A stretch of 64,000 bases of DNA from Chitinophagaceae bacterium (GCA_947454155.1 CANGIT010000002.1:146508-210507), one strand, 5' to 3'. Positions 10,206-18,099 are shown, counted from the first letter of the stretch. Notes: generated by a model from the letters alone, not told the origin. Numbers and translations are program-made.

Positions 10206-10388
10206 ACGTCTAATGAACAAGCAGGTTGTTATCCAAATCCATGAAATCCGAAATTTTCCTATGAGAACTGTTTTATCCAAATCCAATCCAGTGAAAAGAC
10301 CATGGCTTCCAAATCCTAATGAAAAGTAATCAATACTAATCAACTCGAAGCCATACAAAAGCCCCGGCATTACCGGGGTTTTTCTTTT
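10206..10388 (+). ncRNA. Candidate structured small RNA, copy A
   Basis: About 183 nt related block by block to a second element at 10499-10677. Shared blocks: TACGTCTAAT at the 5' end; ATCCANTGAAAAGANCATGG; TCCTAATGAAAA; and CAACT-GAA-CCATA before a C/G-rich terminator. ATGGCTTC (10302-10309) pairs perfectly with GAAGCCAT (10347-10354) across a 37-nt loop. Two tiny frames overlap: ATG GCT TCC AAA TCC TAA (10302-10319, peptide MASKS) and a six-codon frame beginning at the ATG inside TAATG (MKSNQY). The element ends in a Rho-independent terminator. No protein gene occupies 10057-10701. An sRNA, or a leader with micro-ORFs, are both possible; no known RNA family is recognised. Confidence 0.55.
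10362..10388 (+). terminator. Terminator of RNA-like copy A
   Basis: CCCCGG (10362-10367) pairs with CCGGGG (10373-10378) over a 5-nt loop, followed by TTTTTCTTTT. Confidence 0.9.
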
Positions 10389-10498
10389 ACAGCAACTGTT
10401 CTTCAGGTATTGATATTCGTAAGTTTACGTGGTGCAATAAGTGTTTGTACTCAATTTGTATATTCTTTGAGCCTCTTCACAATAATATCTATCAAATT

Positions 10499-10677
10499 AC
10501 GTCTAATAGACAAAGCAAGCAATTACACTGTTCGTTTTTAATCCCTTGATGAAAACTCAATCCAACCTATCCAATGAAAAGATCATGGTCCCCAAGTCCT
10601 AATGAAAAAAGTAGGTAACTAACTAACAACTTTGGAACCATATCACGAGCCCCGGTTTTTCCGGGGTTCTTTTTTTC
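10499..10677 (+). ncRNA. Candidate structured small RNA, copy B
   Basis: Second copy of the element at 10206-10388, about 290 nt downstream. The stem is kept by different bases: ATGGT (10585-10589) with ACCAT (10637-10641), CC with GG (10591-10592/10634-10635) and AAG with CTT (10594-10596/10630-10632). Compared with copy A, stem positions 5 (C-G to T-A) and 7 (T-A to C-G) changed on both sides, while position 6 became a mismatch. The micro-ORFs are also kept in form: ATG GTC CCC AAG TCC TAA (MVPKS) and, from TAATG, six codons MKKVGN. Upstream, TTTGTATATTCTTTG (10459-10470 region) resembles a relaxed promoter. It ends 25 nt before psuK, so it could be a leader of psuK or an independent RNA. 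Confidence 0.55.
10650..10676 (+). terminator. Terminator of RNA-like copy B
   Basis: CCCCGG (10650-10655), loop TTTTT, CCGGGG (10661-10666), then TTCTTTTTTT. It stands 25 nt ahead of the psuK start codon, a position that would also suit an attenuator. Confidence 0.88.
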
Positions 10678-10689
10678 ATCCTACGTTGG

Positions 10690-10697
10690 TATATTTG
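10690..10697 (+). promoter_or_regulatory. Perfect -7 box directly ahead of psuK
   Basis: TATATTTG is an exact TAnnTTTG match and ends 4 nt before the psuK ATG at 10702. If used, the transcript would be leaderless or nearly so, and independent of the upstream terminator. Confidence 0.4.
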
Positions 10698-10701
10698 ACG
10701 G

Positions 10702-11634
10702 ATGAATTTTCCTGTTGTATGCATCGGGTCGGTTTTAATGGATGACCTTTATTTCTGCCACAATAATATTATCGGAGCCACATCTAATCCAGCTGTTCGT
10801 CAGCGGAGTGTAGGGGGTGTGATGAGCAATATCGCCCGTCATTTGGGTATGTTGTCTTTGGATGTAGAGCTGATTACAATGATTGGTAATGATTCGGATG
10901 CGCAAATGATACAACAAGTACTGACTGCCGATAAGGTTAAACTGAGTCATATCATTCATGCAGATGTGCCAACAGGTTGTTATGCTTCTGTACTGGCTCC
11001 TGGTGGTTCGCTATTTGTGGCTGCTGTTGCTGATGATTGTGAATCCATGATTACGCCGCACAAATTAGAGGAGCGAAAAGCTGTTTTACTGGAGGCGGCA
11101 TTAATTGTTACGGATACCAATATGTCGGTGGATACACTTCAATGGTTGATTACATTTTCAAGAAGCAATAATAAAAAACTGATTATAGAACCTGTATCCG
11201 TTCCGAAAGCGAAAAAGCTTGCCGCTCTTGACTTGCAGGGTGTTTACATGATCACCCCAAATGAAGATGAGTTGGCCGTCATATTGGATGTAAATGCTGC
11301 ATCCCAAGCTGAAAATTTACTGGCTGAAAAAACCGGCATCGATCATATCTGGCTCAGGAAAGGGAAGGCGGGATCTGTAATGATGATGTTGTCTGAAGAA
11401 ATGATTTCATTGGAGGCGGCTGAAGTAATGGTTGAGGATTCCACCGGGGCCGGAGATGCTGCGCTGGCTGGATGGATCAAAGCCTTTGCTGATGGAAAAG
11501 ATGCAAAGCAATGTATGCGATACGGCCATACGATGGCTTATGAAGTGCTGCAGCAAAAAGGGGCGGTTTTACAAACGCTGACAGCTGATTTATTACAACA
11601 ATCAATAAAAAAATACTACGATCATGTACAATGA
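10702..11634 (+). CDS. psuK: PfkB-family sugar kinase, probable pseudouridine kinase
   Basis: 310-residue ribokinase/PfkB-fold kinase. The N-terminus has the ribokinase start (VVCIGSVLMDD) and the substrate-loop glycines (RQRSVGGVMSNIARHLG, about residues 34-50). The C-terminus has the family-2 signature VEDSTGAGDAALAGW, with the catalytic Asp in GAGD. The general fold could phosphorylate many sugars or nucleosides, but the next gene, overlapping by 11 nt, is pseudouridine-5'-phosphate glycosidase. In that pair the kinase converts pseudouridine to its 5'-phosphate. The specific name rests on this context. Confidence 0.88.
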   Translation: MNFPVVCIGSVLMDDLYFCHNNIIGATSNPAVRQRSVGGVMSNIARHLGMLSLDVELITMIGNDSDAQMIQQVLTADKVKLSHIIHADVPTGCYASVLAPGGSLFVAAVADDCESMITPHKLEERKAVLLEAALIVTDTNMSVDTLQWLITFSRSNNKKLIIEPVSVPKAKKLAALDLQGVYMITPNEDELAVILDVNAASQAENLLAEKTGIDHIWLRKGKAGSVMMMLSEEMISLEAAEVMVEDSTGAGDAALAGWIKAFADGKDAKQCMRYGHTMAYEVLQQKGAVLQTLTADLLQQSIKKYYDHVQ

Positions 11635-12541
11635 CCTTTTAGCGATCCAACCTGAGGTACTGATGGCTTTGCAAAACAACAAGCCGGTGGTGGCATTGGA
11701 ATCAACTATAATTTCTCACGGTATGCCATGGCCGAAAAATGTAGAAACGGCTTTGGCGGTTGAACAGGCGGTGAGAGATGCAGGAGCCATTCCCGCAACA
11801 ATTGCACTGATAAATGGACAATCTAAAGTTGGTCTTAGTCGAGATGAAATCAATTACCTCGGACAAACAAACGGAGTGTGGAAAGTCAGCCTTCGTGATA
11901 TGCCTTACGTATTAAGTAAGCAACTTACAGGCGCAACGACTGTGGCAGCTACCATGCGCATTGCTGCCATGGCTGGTATCAGGGTTTTTGCCACCGGTGG
12001 AATAGGAGGGGTGCACAGAGGCGCAACAGCTACCATGGATATTTCCGCCGACCTTACCGAAATGTCGAATACTAACGTAGCCATTGTATCTGCCGGTGTA
12101 AAATCTATTCTGGATATAGGTTTGACGCTCGAGTATTTGGAAACGATGGGGATACCGGTGGTTACTTATGGACAGGATGCTTTTCCAAGTTTTTATTCTT
12201 CCGCAAGTGGTTTTACCACGCCGTTAAGATTGGATACTACAAAGGAAATCGCAAACATGTTGTCTTTGAAATGGAAGATGAAATTGAATGGTGCAGTACT
12301 CATCGCCAATCCTTTGCCTGCTGGCAGCGATGTGGCGCCGGATGTGATGGAAGCGCATATTGTGGCAGCCTTGCATGAAGCCGAAAAGCAAAAAATTGCC
12401 GGAAAAGAAGTGACACCTTTCTTATTGAAATACATCGCCGAACATTCCAAAGGGGAAAGTCTTGAGGCCAACATCGCGCTGATATTGAATAATGCAGCTC
12501 TTGCGGGTCGTATCGCAGTTGATTTGTCGGGGTTGGATTAA
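11624..12541 (+). CDS. psuG: Pseudouridine-5'-phosphate glycosidase
   Basis: Cleaves the C-C glycosidic bond of pseudouridine 5'-phosphate to uracil and ribose 5-phosphate. The 305 residues match the family (IndA/PsuG, Pfam Indigoidine_A). Diagnostic motifs: VALESTIISHGMPWP with Glu26, VWKVSLRD with Lys87, TGGIGGVHRG, and SAGVKSILDIGLTLEYLE with Lys160 at the position of the Schiff-base lysine. AGSDVAPDVMEAHI and the C-terminal SLEANIALILNNA also match. It overlaps psuK, so translation is probably coupled. It ends 3 nt from the convergent SIMPL gene, leaving no space for a separate terminator. Confidence 0.96.
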   Translation: MYNDLLAIQPEVLMALQNNKPVVALESTIISHGMPWPKNVETALAVEQAVRDAGAIPATIALINGQSKVGLSRDEINYLGQTNGVWKVSLRDMPYVLSKQLTGATTVAATMRIAAMAGIRVFATGGIGGVHRGATATMDISADLTEMSNTNVAIVSAGVKSILDIGLTLEYLETMGIPVVTYGQDAFPSFYSSASGFTTPLRLDTTKEIANMLSLKWKMKLNGAVLIANPLPAGSDVAPDVMEAHIVAALHEAEKQKIAGKEVTPFLLKYIAEHSKGESLEANIALILNNAALAGRIAVDLSGLD

Positions 12542-12544
12542 AAT

Positions 12545-13279
12545 CTATTTGACCAGATAATTCACCTTCAAAGTGATGGAGGCTGTTTTGTTTCTGCTGC
12601 TGGTATTGAAAACACCGCCTGAACTGTAATCATCATTCTCATTTTTACCTGTGATCTGAAACACGCCCATATTGGCATTGTTGATGCCGCCTAATGTAGA
12701 TCCACTATTGGAAGCGATGGTTTCTGCTCTTTTTTTTGCATCTGCACTTGCTCTTGCCAGCAAATCAATTTTTAGGTCATTCAGTTGTGTGTAATAATAT
12801 TGGGGGGCGCTTGAATTTAGCTCAATGCCACTTTCCAGCAGTTCTGTCACTTCTCTTGAAAGTTTTTCCACTTTGTCTATTTCTTTTGACTCCACTCTCA
12901 CGGTTTCACTCAATGAATAGCCGCTAAAGGTAGCGCTGATTTCATTTCCATGGTCATCATACTGGCGATTGAATTCTTTCGTCATATTTACCGAAGTAAA
13001 CACAATTTCTTTTGAAGAGATGCCTTTTGAAACGAGGTAGCTTTTAATGGCATTCTCATCTTGTTTGAGACTGGCATAGGCATTTTTCAGTTCGGAATTG
13101 AATCGGTTGAAAGAGGCCGACCACACGATGAGGTCGCTGCTGAAATCTTTTTCAGCCAGGCCCGTTACTGCAATCGTTTCGGTTGATTTGTATTTATAAT
13201 TGTAAGATTTACCTAAAATGATGGTTGCAGCGATGATGGCGATACACGTGCATACCGTGCTGACAAGCTTTGTATTCAT
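12545..13279 (-). CDS. SIMPL-domain (DUF541) envelope protein
   Basis: 244 residues with one N-terminal hydrophobic segment (LVSTVCTCIAIIAATIILG) that acts as a signal anchor. The rest is a SIMPL/DUF541 domain, related to E. coli YggE and Brucella BP26: ETIAVTGLAEKDFSSDLIVWSA at the start, GYSLSETVRVES in the middle, DLLARASADAKKRAETIASNSG and a final beta strand (TASITLKVNYLVK). BP26-type proteins form periplasmic rings; their biological role remains poorly defined. Convergent with psuG. The 13280-13505 upstream spacer shows no clear promoter box. Confidence 0.85.
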   Translation of the reverse strand: MNTKLVSTVCTCIAIIAATIILGKSYNYKYKSTETIAVTGLAEKDFSSDLIVWSASFNRFNSELKNAYASLKQDENAIKSYLVSKGISSKEIVFTSVNMTKEFNRQYDDHGNEISATFSGYSLSETVRVESKEIDKVEKLSREVTELLESGIELNSSAPQYYYTQLNDLKIDLLARASADAKKRAETIASNSGSTLGGINNANMGVFQITGKNENDDYSSGGVFNTSSRNKTASITLKVNYLVK

Positions 13280-13505
13280 TGGTATTTGTTTTTGATTTTT
13301 GCTTTGATGCTGAATTTAAAGTTAGGGGATTATCGATGTTCAAAAAATCTTTTCCTAAGAATAAATAAATCAATAATGCAATAAAAATAATACAGGTTCG
13401 TTTTATTGATGTACCAATCCTATTTATCGGTAGGCTTGAATCTGATATGACATAGTGATATCATGAATGCAAAGCTTTTGCCTGTCACCCAACTTTAAAA
13501 CCATA

Positions 13506-14123
13506 ATGGCTATGAAAACGACCCTTACCACATTTAGCTTATTGTTTGCTTCGGCTGTAATGATCAGCTCTTGCGCCACCAATAAAATGGCCGCCAATCA
13601 GCGGTCTGCAGAAATACGCTCCTCAAAAGAACTTGCCGGTTTCTTTGTTACCAAGAAAGATGGCAACACACAATATTATAATTCTTTGGAACTCGTCAAG
13701 GGTGCATTTACCTCGCCTCATTTATTGGCTGATGGAAAAATTAAAATCAAATCCAGCGATATTGTAGCTTATCAAACGACAACGCATTATGCTGTATCGC
13801 AAGCTTTATTCAGTAACGGCCGTAAAAGTTTTGTGTCGAAAGAGGCGTTGCCGGGGTTTGCCGTGCGAGTGGTGAAAGGCAAGTTGAATGTGTATTGTAA
13901 AAAGTATTTCAATGGTAATGCAGCAGTGGATGAGTTCTATATTCAGTCGGGTAATGATGGAAAAATCAGTTTGTATTCTGCCGATCTTATGCAGAAGATG
14001 ATTGCAGAGAATGATCAGGCGTTGAACTATTTTAATGATACCCATGACAAGGTGGCGATGGCTGAGAAAATTCAGAACGCAGCTGCCATTTACAACAACA
14101 AAACAGCGGTAACTAAAAATTAG
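13506..14123 (+). CDS. Hypothetical lipoprotein
   Basis: Starting at the ATG at 13506 (MAMKTTLTTF...) or 13512 the product has a lipoprotein signal peptide, LLFASAVMISSC, followed by ATNKMAANQRS. An in-frame ATG at 13467 would put 13 unrelated residues ahead of the signal, so it is unlikely. The mature part is about 180 residues, lysine-rich, with KIKSSDIVAYQTTTHYAVSQ, SFVSKEALPGFAVRVVKGKLNVYCKKYF and FYIQSGNDGKISLYSADLM, suggesting a beta-rich domain. Single cysteine besides the lipobox. I do not recognise the family. Confidence 0.7.
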   Translation: MAMKTTLTTFSLLFASAVMISSCATNKMAANQRSAEIRSSKELAGFFVTKKDGNTQYYNSLELVKGAFTSPHLLADGKIKIKSSDIVAYQTTTHYAVSQALFSNGRKSFVSKEALPGFAVRVVKGKLNVYCKKYFNGNAAVDEFYIQSGNDGKISLYSADLMQKMIAENDQALNYFNDTHDKVAMAEKIQNAAAIYNNKTAVTKN

Positions 14124-14160
14124 TTATAGGATAAATTAAGTGTGTTTTTTTTAATTGCAT

Positions 14161-14202
14161 CATTAATTCCCGGGTTTACTTCCGTAATGCCTGGGATTAA
14201 TG
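14161..14202. terminator. Hairpin between the lipoprotein and L,D-transpeptidase genes
   Basis: CATTAATTCCCGGG (14161-14174) is nearly complementary to CCTGGGATTAATG (14190-14202), with one bulged base and one mismatch, and GTATTTTAG follows. It probably ends the upstream lipoprotein transcript; the T-run is weak. Confidence 0.5.
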
Positions 14203-14232
14203 TATTTTAGGTGATGCCCATCATTTGCAGGA

Positions 14233-15384
14233 ATGGCAACTTCCTATAGTTTTAGCAGAATTTCTCCGCTGCTTATGAAGATGCTTGCAAAATTCGGTGC
14301 ACTTGCGATTCTGCTTTCAAGTGGTCTTTTACATCAGCCATCATTAGCTTCGGATTTCAATCTTTTCAATACTCCATTTCAATTTACTGATACTACAGAC
14401 CCTATCATACGTCATCAACTGCAGTTGTTGGCTCAGGCAGAAAGAAAAATCAATAGCCTGAAAAATTCATACGATTTTTCTCCTCTGGTATTGAAAGGCC
14501 GTATGTTGAAAGTGGGTGATACCTCTTCATTGATCATCAAAATCAAACAGCGTCTTTTTTTACTGGGCGACTTTCAAAATAATCATCCTGATCCTGTTTT
14601 TGATTCTGCTTTATATCAATCCATTTTACATTTTCAAAACAGAAACGGACTGGCGCCTAAAGGTTTTGTCGATCGTTTATTTATTCATGCGTTGAACATG
14701 CCCTTGGATACTTTGCTAAAAAAAATTAAATCCAATGCTAACAAATGGGAGCAGTTGTCTTTGTATACAGACAGCGTTGTATTGATGGTCAATATCCCCG
14801 ATTTTATTTTGCATGTGTATGAACACGGAAGAGAAGTGAAGAAGATGAAAGTAATCGTTGGTAAGCCCAGTCATCCAACCGCAAGGTTTGAAGGGAATCT
14901 GAAATATGTTGTTTTTTGTCCTTACTGGAATATCCCCCCAGGAATTTTAAAAAAGGAAATCTTTCCGGAGATGGCGAAACACCACGGTTATCTTTTTAGT
15001 CATCATATGGAGTGGCATGGAAATGGGATAAGACAACTGCCGGGAAAAGACAATGCCTTGGGGGATGTGAAATTTTTATTTCCCAATCGGTATCATATCT
15101 ACATGCATGACACGCCCATCAAGAATTTGTTCAGTCAGCATAAAAGAGCGTACAGTCATGGCTGTATTCGTTTGGAGGATGCTACTTGGCTGGCAGAATT
15201 CGTTATGGCCAAAGAATTGGGATGGGATGCTTCAATGGTAAAGGAAAAGATGGCGAAGGGGAAAGAATCGTATCATCAGCTGTCGGAGTCGGTGAGGGTT
15301 TTGATCACATATTTCACTGTTTGGGTGGATGGCGGCGGGGAATTGCAAATCAGAGATGATTTATATCATTTGGATCATGAATGA
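14233..15384 (+). CDS. L,D-transpeptidase (YkuD domain) with peptidoglycan-binding domain
   Basis: 383 residues. An N-terminal signal segment (LAKFGALAILLSSGLL...SLAS) is followed by a peptidoglycan-binding-1 repeat at about 86-150 (GDTSSLIIKIKQRLFLLGDF, LHFQNRNGLAPKGFVD). The YkuD/ErfK catalytic domain follows at about 182-322. Active-site motif YSHGCIRLED has the nucleophile Cys311 with His309 and Arg313 context; the upstream His is in IYMHDTP. Such enzymes form 3-3 peptidoglycan cross-links or attach proteins to the cell wall in the periplasm. The larger YcbB/LdtD-like layout (PG-binding domain before YkuD) fits. The ATG at 14233 is chosen; Met15 is a possible later start that keeps the signal peptide. 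Confidence 0.9.
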   Translation: MATSYSFSRISPLLMKMLAKFGALAILLSSGLLHQPSLASDFNLFNTPFQFTDTTDPIIRHQLQLLAQAERKINSLKNSYDFSPLVLKGRMLKVGDTSSLIIKIKQRLFLLGDFQNNHPDPVFDSALYQSILHFQNRNGLAPKGFVDRLFIHALNMPLDTLLKKIKSNANKWEQLSLYTDSVVLMVNIPDFILHVYEHGREVKKMKVIVGKPSHPTARFEGNLKYVVFCPYWNIPPGILKKEIFPEMAKHHGYLFSHHMEWHGNGIRQLPGKDNALGDVKFLFPNRYHIYMHDTPIKNLFSQHKRAYSHGCIRLEDATWLAEFVMAKELGWDASMVKEKMAKGKESYHQLSESVRVLITYFTVWVDGGGELQIRDDLYHLDHE

Positions 15385-15392
15385 AATAAAAA

Positions 15393-15421
15393 AGCCCGAA
15401 AAGATTTTCGGGCTGATCTAT
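15393..15421 (-). terminator. Terminator of the RRM gene
   Basis: AGCCCGAAAA (15393-15402) and TTTTCGGGCT (15405-15414) form a 10-bp stem. Read on the minus strand the stem is followed by TTTTTTATTT, so it is oriented to end the RRM gene; it can also act as a block for the convergent transpeptidase gene. Confidence 0.8.
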
Positions 15422-15433
15422 AAAAATAGGCTA

Positions 15434-15748
15434 TTAATATCTGTTGTTACGGTTATTGAATCCGCCTCTGTCGCGATTGAATCCGTCGGGACGGGATGAA
15501 GGTTTGGGTCTGTCTTCTGCTTCTTTTACCACCAGTGGTTTTTTGCCGAGAGAGATGTCGTTCAGACTTTCAATGGCTTCTAATCCTTCCTCACGGTTTT
15601 TCATTTCAACAAAAGCAAAACCTTTGCTTTTGCCGGTTTCTTTGTCCATGGCTACTTTGGCTGAAACCACTTCTCCAAATTTTTCAAATATCTCTTCCAG
15701 TTCTGCGTCATCAAGATCGTAGGGTAGTCCGGCAACAAAAATCTTCAT
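15434..15748 (-). CDS. RRM-type RNA-binding protein with glycine/arginine-rich tail
   Basis: 104 residues. A single RNA-recognition motif fills residues 1-78: RNP2 is IFVAGLPY (3-10) and RNP1 is KGFAFVEM (about 42-49), with the aromatic residues that stack on RNA. The last 25 residues are a disordered RGG-like tail (RPDGFNRDRGGFNNRNNRY). RRM proteins of this size are widespread in Bacteroidota, which generally lack Hfq, and in Bacteroides they act as global RNA regulators; that role here is inference. The gene stands alone between a convergent terminator and a 515-bp spacer. Confidence 0.93.
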   Translation of the reverse strand: MKIFVAGLPYDLDDAELEEIFEKFGEVVSAKVAMDKETGKSKGFAFVEMKNREEGLEAIESLNDISLGKKPLVVKEAEDRPKPSSRPDGFNRDRGGFNNRNNRY

Positions 15749-16264
15749 AAAATGTTTTTGGTGAAATTACATAACTTAATCGGCTGTACGAAATAATTGG
15801 TGTAAATTATTTTCATGCCGCAATGAAAATAAAGGCAGATGATAAATCCAATCGCATGAAATGTAGGACAGTCATTTCATTACATGAATTTCGGCTAATC
15901 ATTGCCGTGTGTCATTCATCTTTTCGGACGCAACTTAAAAAATAGATATCAAGTATGCGTTTAGTTTGTTCAAAGGATTGGAAGCGGAACTGGCTTTTCG
16001 TGGATATGAGATAAGGAAATGGATATAAAGCGGTCTTAAATCTAAAGATATTGGAAAGTGGTTTTCAGGAAAATTGAACTGGTCTTTTAAAGGATAGGAT
16101 GTTTGCGCTCTTCAGTGGTATTGGATTTTCAGACACAATGATCTTTTCAATTATCGTGCCAAACTATTTTTTCGGCAGTATAAATTATTTTTCTTCAAAT
16201 AAGGAAGCTATCAGAAATACTTCTCAAATCGGATTGATTATTTAATATTTTTGAAAGAAAAATC
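15749..16264. other. 515-bp spacer without a supported gene
   Basis: Divergent spacer between the RRM gene (minus) and the cyclophilin gene (plus). It should hold the RRM gene's leader and promoter; no perfect TAnnTTTG is seen for the minus strand. Short frames of about 40 codons (from 15823) and 29 codons (near 15948-16035, ending RGYEIRKWI) have no start or composition that would support them. I see no repeats or strong hairpins. Confidence 0.5.
16246..16253 (+). promoter_or_regulatory. Putative -7 box for the cyclophilin gene
   Basis: TATTTTTG is a TAnnTTTG match 11 nt ahead of the ATG at 16265. No -33 TTG at the usual distance; the region is very A/T-rich, so chance matches are possible. 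Confidence 0.3.
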
Positions 16265-16708
16265 ATGACGCAAACAAAAGGGATCATCAAAACAGCCAAA
16301 GGCGATATTCATTTCGAATTATTTGACGAGGCTACGCCCATAGCCGCAGGTAATTTTAAAAAACTCATCTTGTCGGGTTATTACAACGGGCTCACTTTTC
16401 ACCGAGTGATCCCCAATTTTGTGGTTCAAGGTGGATGCCCAATCGGTAATGGTGCCGGTGGACCGGGATATTCAATTCCCTGCGAAACTTCTGCTCCATT
16501 GCAATATCACGACAGAGGTGTTTTTTCGATGGCACATCGCGGCCCCAATACAGGGGGCTCACAATTTTTCATATGTCACAACCGAACCAGTACCCAACAT
16601 CTGGATGGGGTACATACTTGCTTTGGAAAAGTAACTGAAGGCCTTGAAGTTGTAGATGCTATTGAGGCTGGAGATAAGATCGTAGAGATAGTAGTTTTGC
16701 TATCTTGA
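16265..16708 (+). CDS. Cyclophilin-type peptidyl-prolyl cis-trans isomerase
   Basis: Catalyses cis-trans isomerisation of proline peptide bonds during folding. 147 residues, a minimal single-domain cyclophilin with no signal peptide, so cytoplasmic. Signature blocks: NFKKLILSGYYNGLTFHRVIPNF-VVQGG (the catalytic Arg follows the conserved FH), MAHRGPNTGGSQFFICH, and LDGVHTCFGKVTEG. These match PpiB-like short cyclophilins. Monocistronic as far as can be seen. Confidence 0.95.
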   Translation: MTQTKGIIKTAKGDIHFELFDEATPIAAGNFKKLILSGYYNGLTFHRVIPNFVVQGGCPIGNGAGGPGYSIPCETSAPLQYHDRGVFSMAHRGPNTGGSQFFICHNRTSTQHLDGVHTCFGKVTEGLEVVDAIEAGDKIVEIVVLLS

Positions 16709-16873
16709 GTATCGTAAAATTACGTACAGATAACATTATTTATAATTTTATATAAATTGAAAATCAGCTTTTTGTGCCGTAATGGATTTTAATGGATTTC
16801 CTTTTTTGGTATTTAATTTCTACTTTTATAAACTGAAAATTGTTTTTTAGATTTTCTGACTAAAAAAAGCAAA

Positions 16874-18028
16874 ATGGGATTTTCTTCCGTCAATCGTTAT
16901 TTGTTGGTGCTGCTGGTACTATTTGTGCCAGGGGCAAATTTGTTGGCCCAAAATAACATGCGCATTGATTTGCATGGTACTACTTCGTATGCCGGCATTG
17001 AGGTGGGCTCAAAAGGGGTGAAAATGAGTATCGTTGAAATGTCTGGAATCGGAGCCAAAAATGGCAATTACAAAATAATCAAAGACACTTCTGTAAATAC
17101 AGATTTCATCACTTTCAATAATGAATCATTCAAATCTACTTATAAAGGTTTAACCGGTTTATTTAATGCGGCGCTTTCCAATTATCATATTACTTCCGAC
17201 CGAATTTTTACTGTATTCAGCAGTGGTGTAAAAGTGGTTTCAGAAAGAGAAAATAAAGTCATCTGGTTGCAAAATCTGGCTGATTCTTTCCGTAAAGCCA
17301 TTAATGAGCCTCAGCGAAGCATGAAAGCCATAGATGTGATGGATGAAGCAAGGTTGTCGCATCTCGGAATTGTACCTGCTTCAAAACGATATACTACTTT
17401 TTTAATCGATATCGGAAGTGGAAATACAAAAGGGGGTTATTTTCCTTCCGGCAACACAAAAGATTTCAAGTTGTTTCAGCTGACCTGGGGGACTAAAAGT
17501 ATCGCCAATTCTACCGAAAAAAGAATGGATGAAGATAAGTCGCTGGCTAATTATTATAAGCAGTTGCAGCGTGTATTGTCTGGACAAGCCGATGAAGAAA
17601 TAACTTATGCAGTGAATTACAGCGGAGCTTACAATATGAGCGACAATATCGCATTCAGCGGAGGTATCGCATGGGCAACAGCTACTTTGATGTATCCCGA
17701 ATTGGTAGATAATCCCGTGGTGCCCGTCACTTACGATGATGTGCTGAAGTTCAATCAAAAAGTATATAGTCAATACAAAACCTTGTCCGACTCTGCCTTG
17801 CTTCGTTTGGTGAAAGAAAAATCAGTTGATAAAAACAATGTGAAGAATGAAATCGCAAAAGTGACCAAGGTCTTCGATCAGCGTGCTTTGCTTTCGGGTA
17901 GTGGTTTGTTGTTGAAAATAATGCGTCAATTTGAGGGAGTGAATGAAAAAAAACAATTCTATCTGATCAAAAATGGACAGGTAGGATGGATAAGCGCCTA
18001 TGTTTCGCAGTTGTTAGGCTATCAATAA
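16874..18028 (+). CDS. Exported Ppx/GppA-fold (ASKHA) protein
   Basis: 384 residues. The first 25 form a clear signal peptide (RYLLVLLVLFVPGANLLA, then QNN). The mature chain resembles Ppx/GppA exopolyphosphatases and other actin-fold ATPases: phosphate-1-like SYAGIEVGSKGVKMSIVEM (about 38-56), RIFTVFSSGVKVVSE where Ppx has a GTSAxR-type strand, phosphate-2-like FLIDIGSGNTKGGYF (about 176-190), and NIAFSGGIAWATATLMYPE near 260. An ASKHA domain outside the cytoplasm is odd because nucleoside triphosphates are scarce there; polyphosphate or another phosphoester could be the ligand. The family assignment comes from motif resemblance. The next gene, after 71 nt, is a membrane-anchored coiled-coil protein. 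Confidence 0.65.
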   Translation: MGFSSVNRYLLVLLVLFVPGANLLAQNNMRIDLHGTTSYAGIEVGSKGVKMSIVEMSGIGAKNGNYKIIKDTSVNTDFITFNNESFKSTYKGLTGLFNAALSNYHITSDRIFTVFSSGVKVVSERENKVIWLQNLADSFRKAINEPQRSMKAIDVMDEARLSHLGIVPASKRYTTFLIDIGSGNTKGGYFPSGNTKDFKLFQLTWGTKSIANSTEKRMDEDKSLANYYKQLQRVLSGQADEEITYAVNYSGAYNMSDNIAFSGGIAWATATLMYPELVDNPVVPVTYDDVLKFNQKVYSQYKTLSDSALLRLVKEKSVDKNNVKNEIAKVTKVFDQRALLSGSGLLLKIMRQFEGVNEKKQFYLIKNGQVGWISAYVSQLLGYQ

Positions 18029-18099
18029 CCAAGCGCTATTTTTCATCCGCTGTAAACATCTGAATGTTCTGCTAACTAACTATACTAACTTGTTATTAC

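Noticed and set aside
10206..10677. 6S RNA or a known riboswitch
   Set aside because: No long near-continuous hairpin with a central bubble and no known aptamer motif was seen; two tandem copies also argue against 6S RNA.
15823..16040. Two short plus-strand frames in the RRM-cyclophilin spacer
   Set aside because: About 40 and 29 codons, the second without a start codon; no family resemblance.
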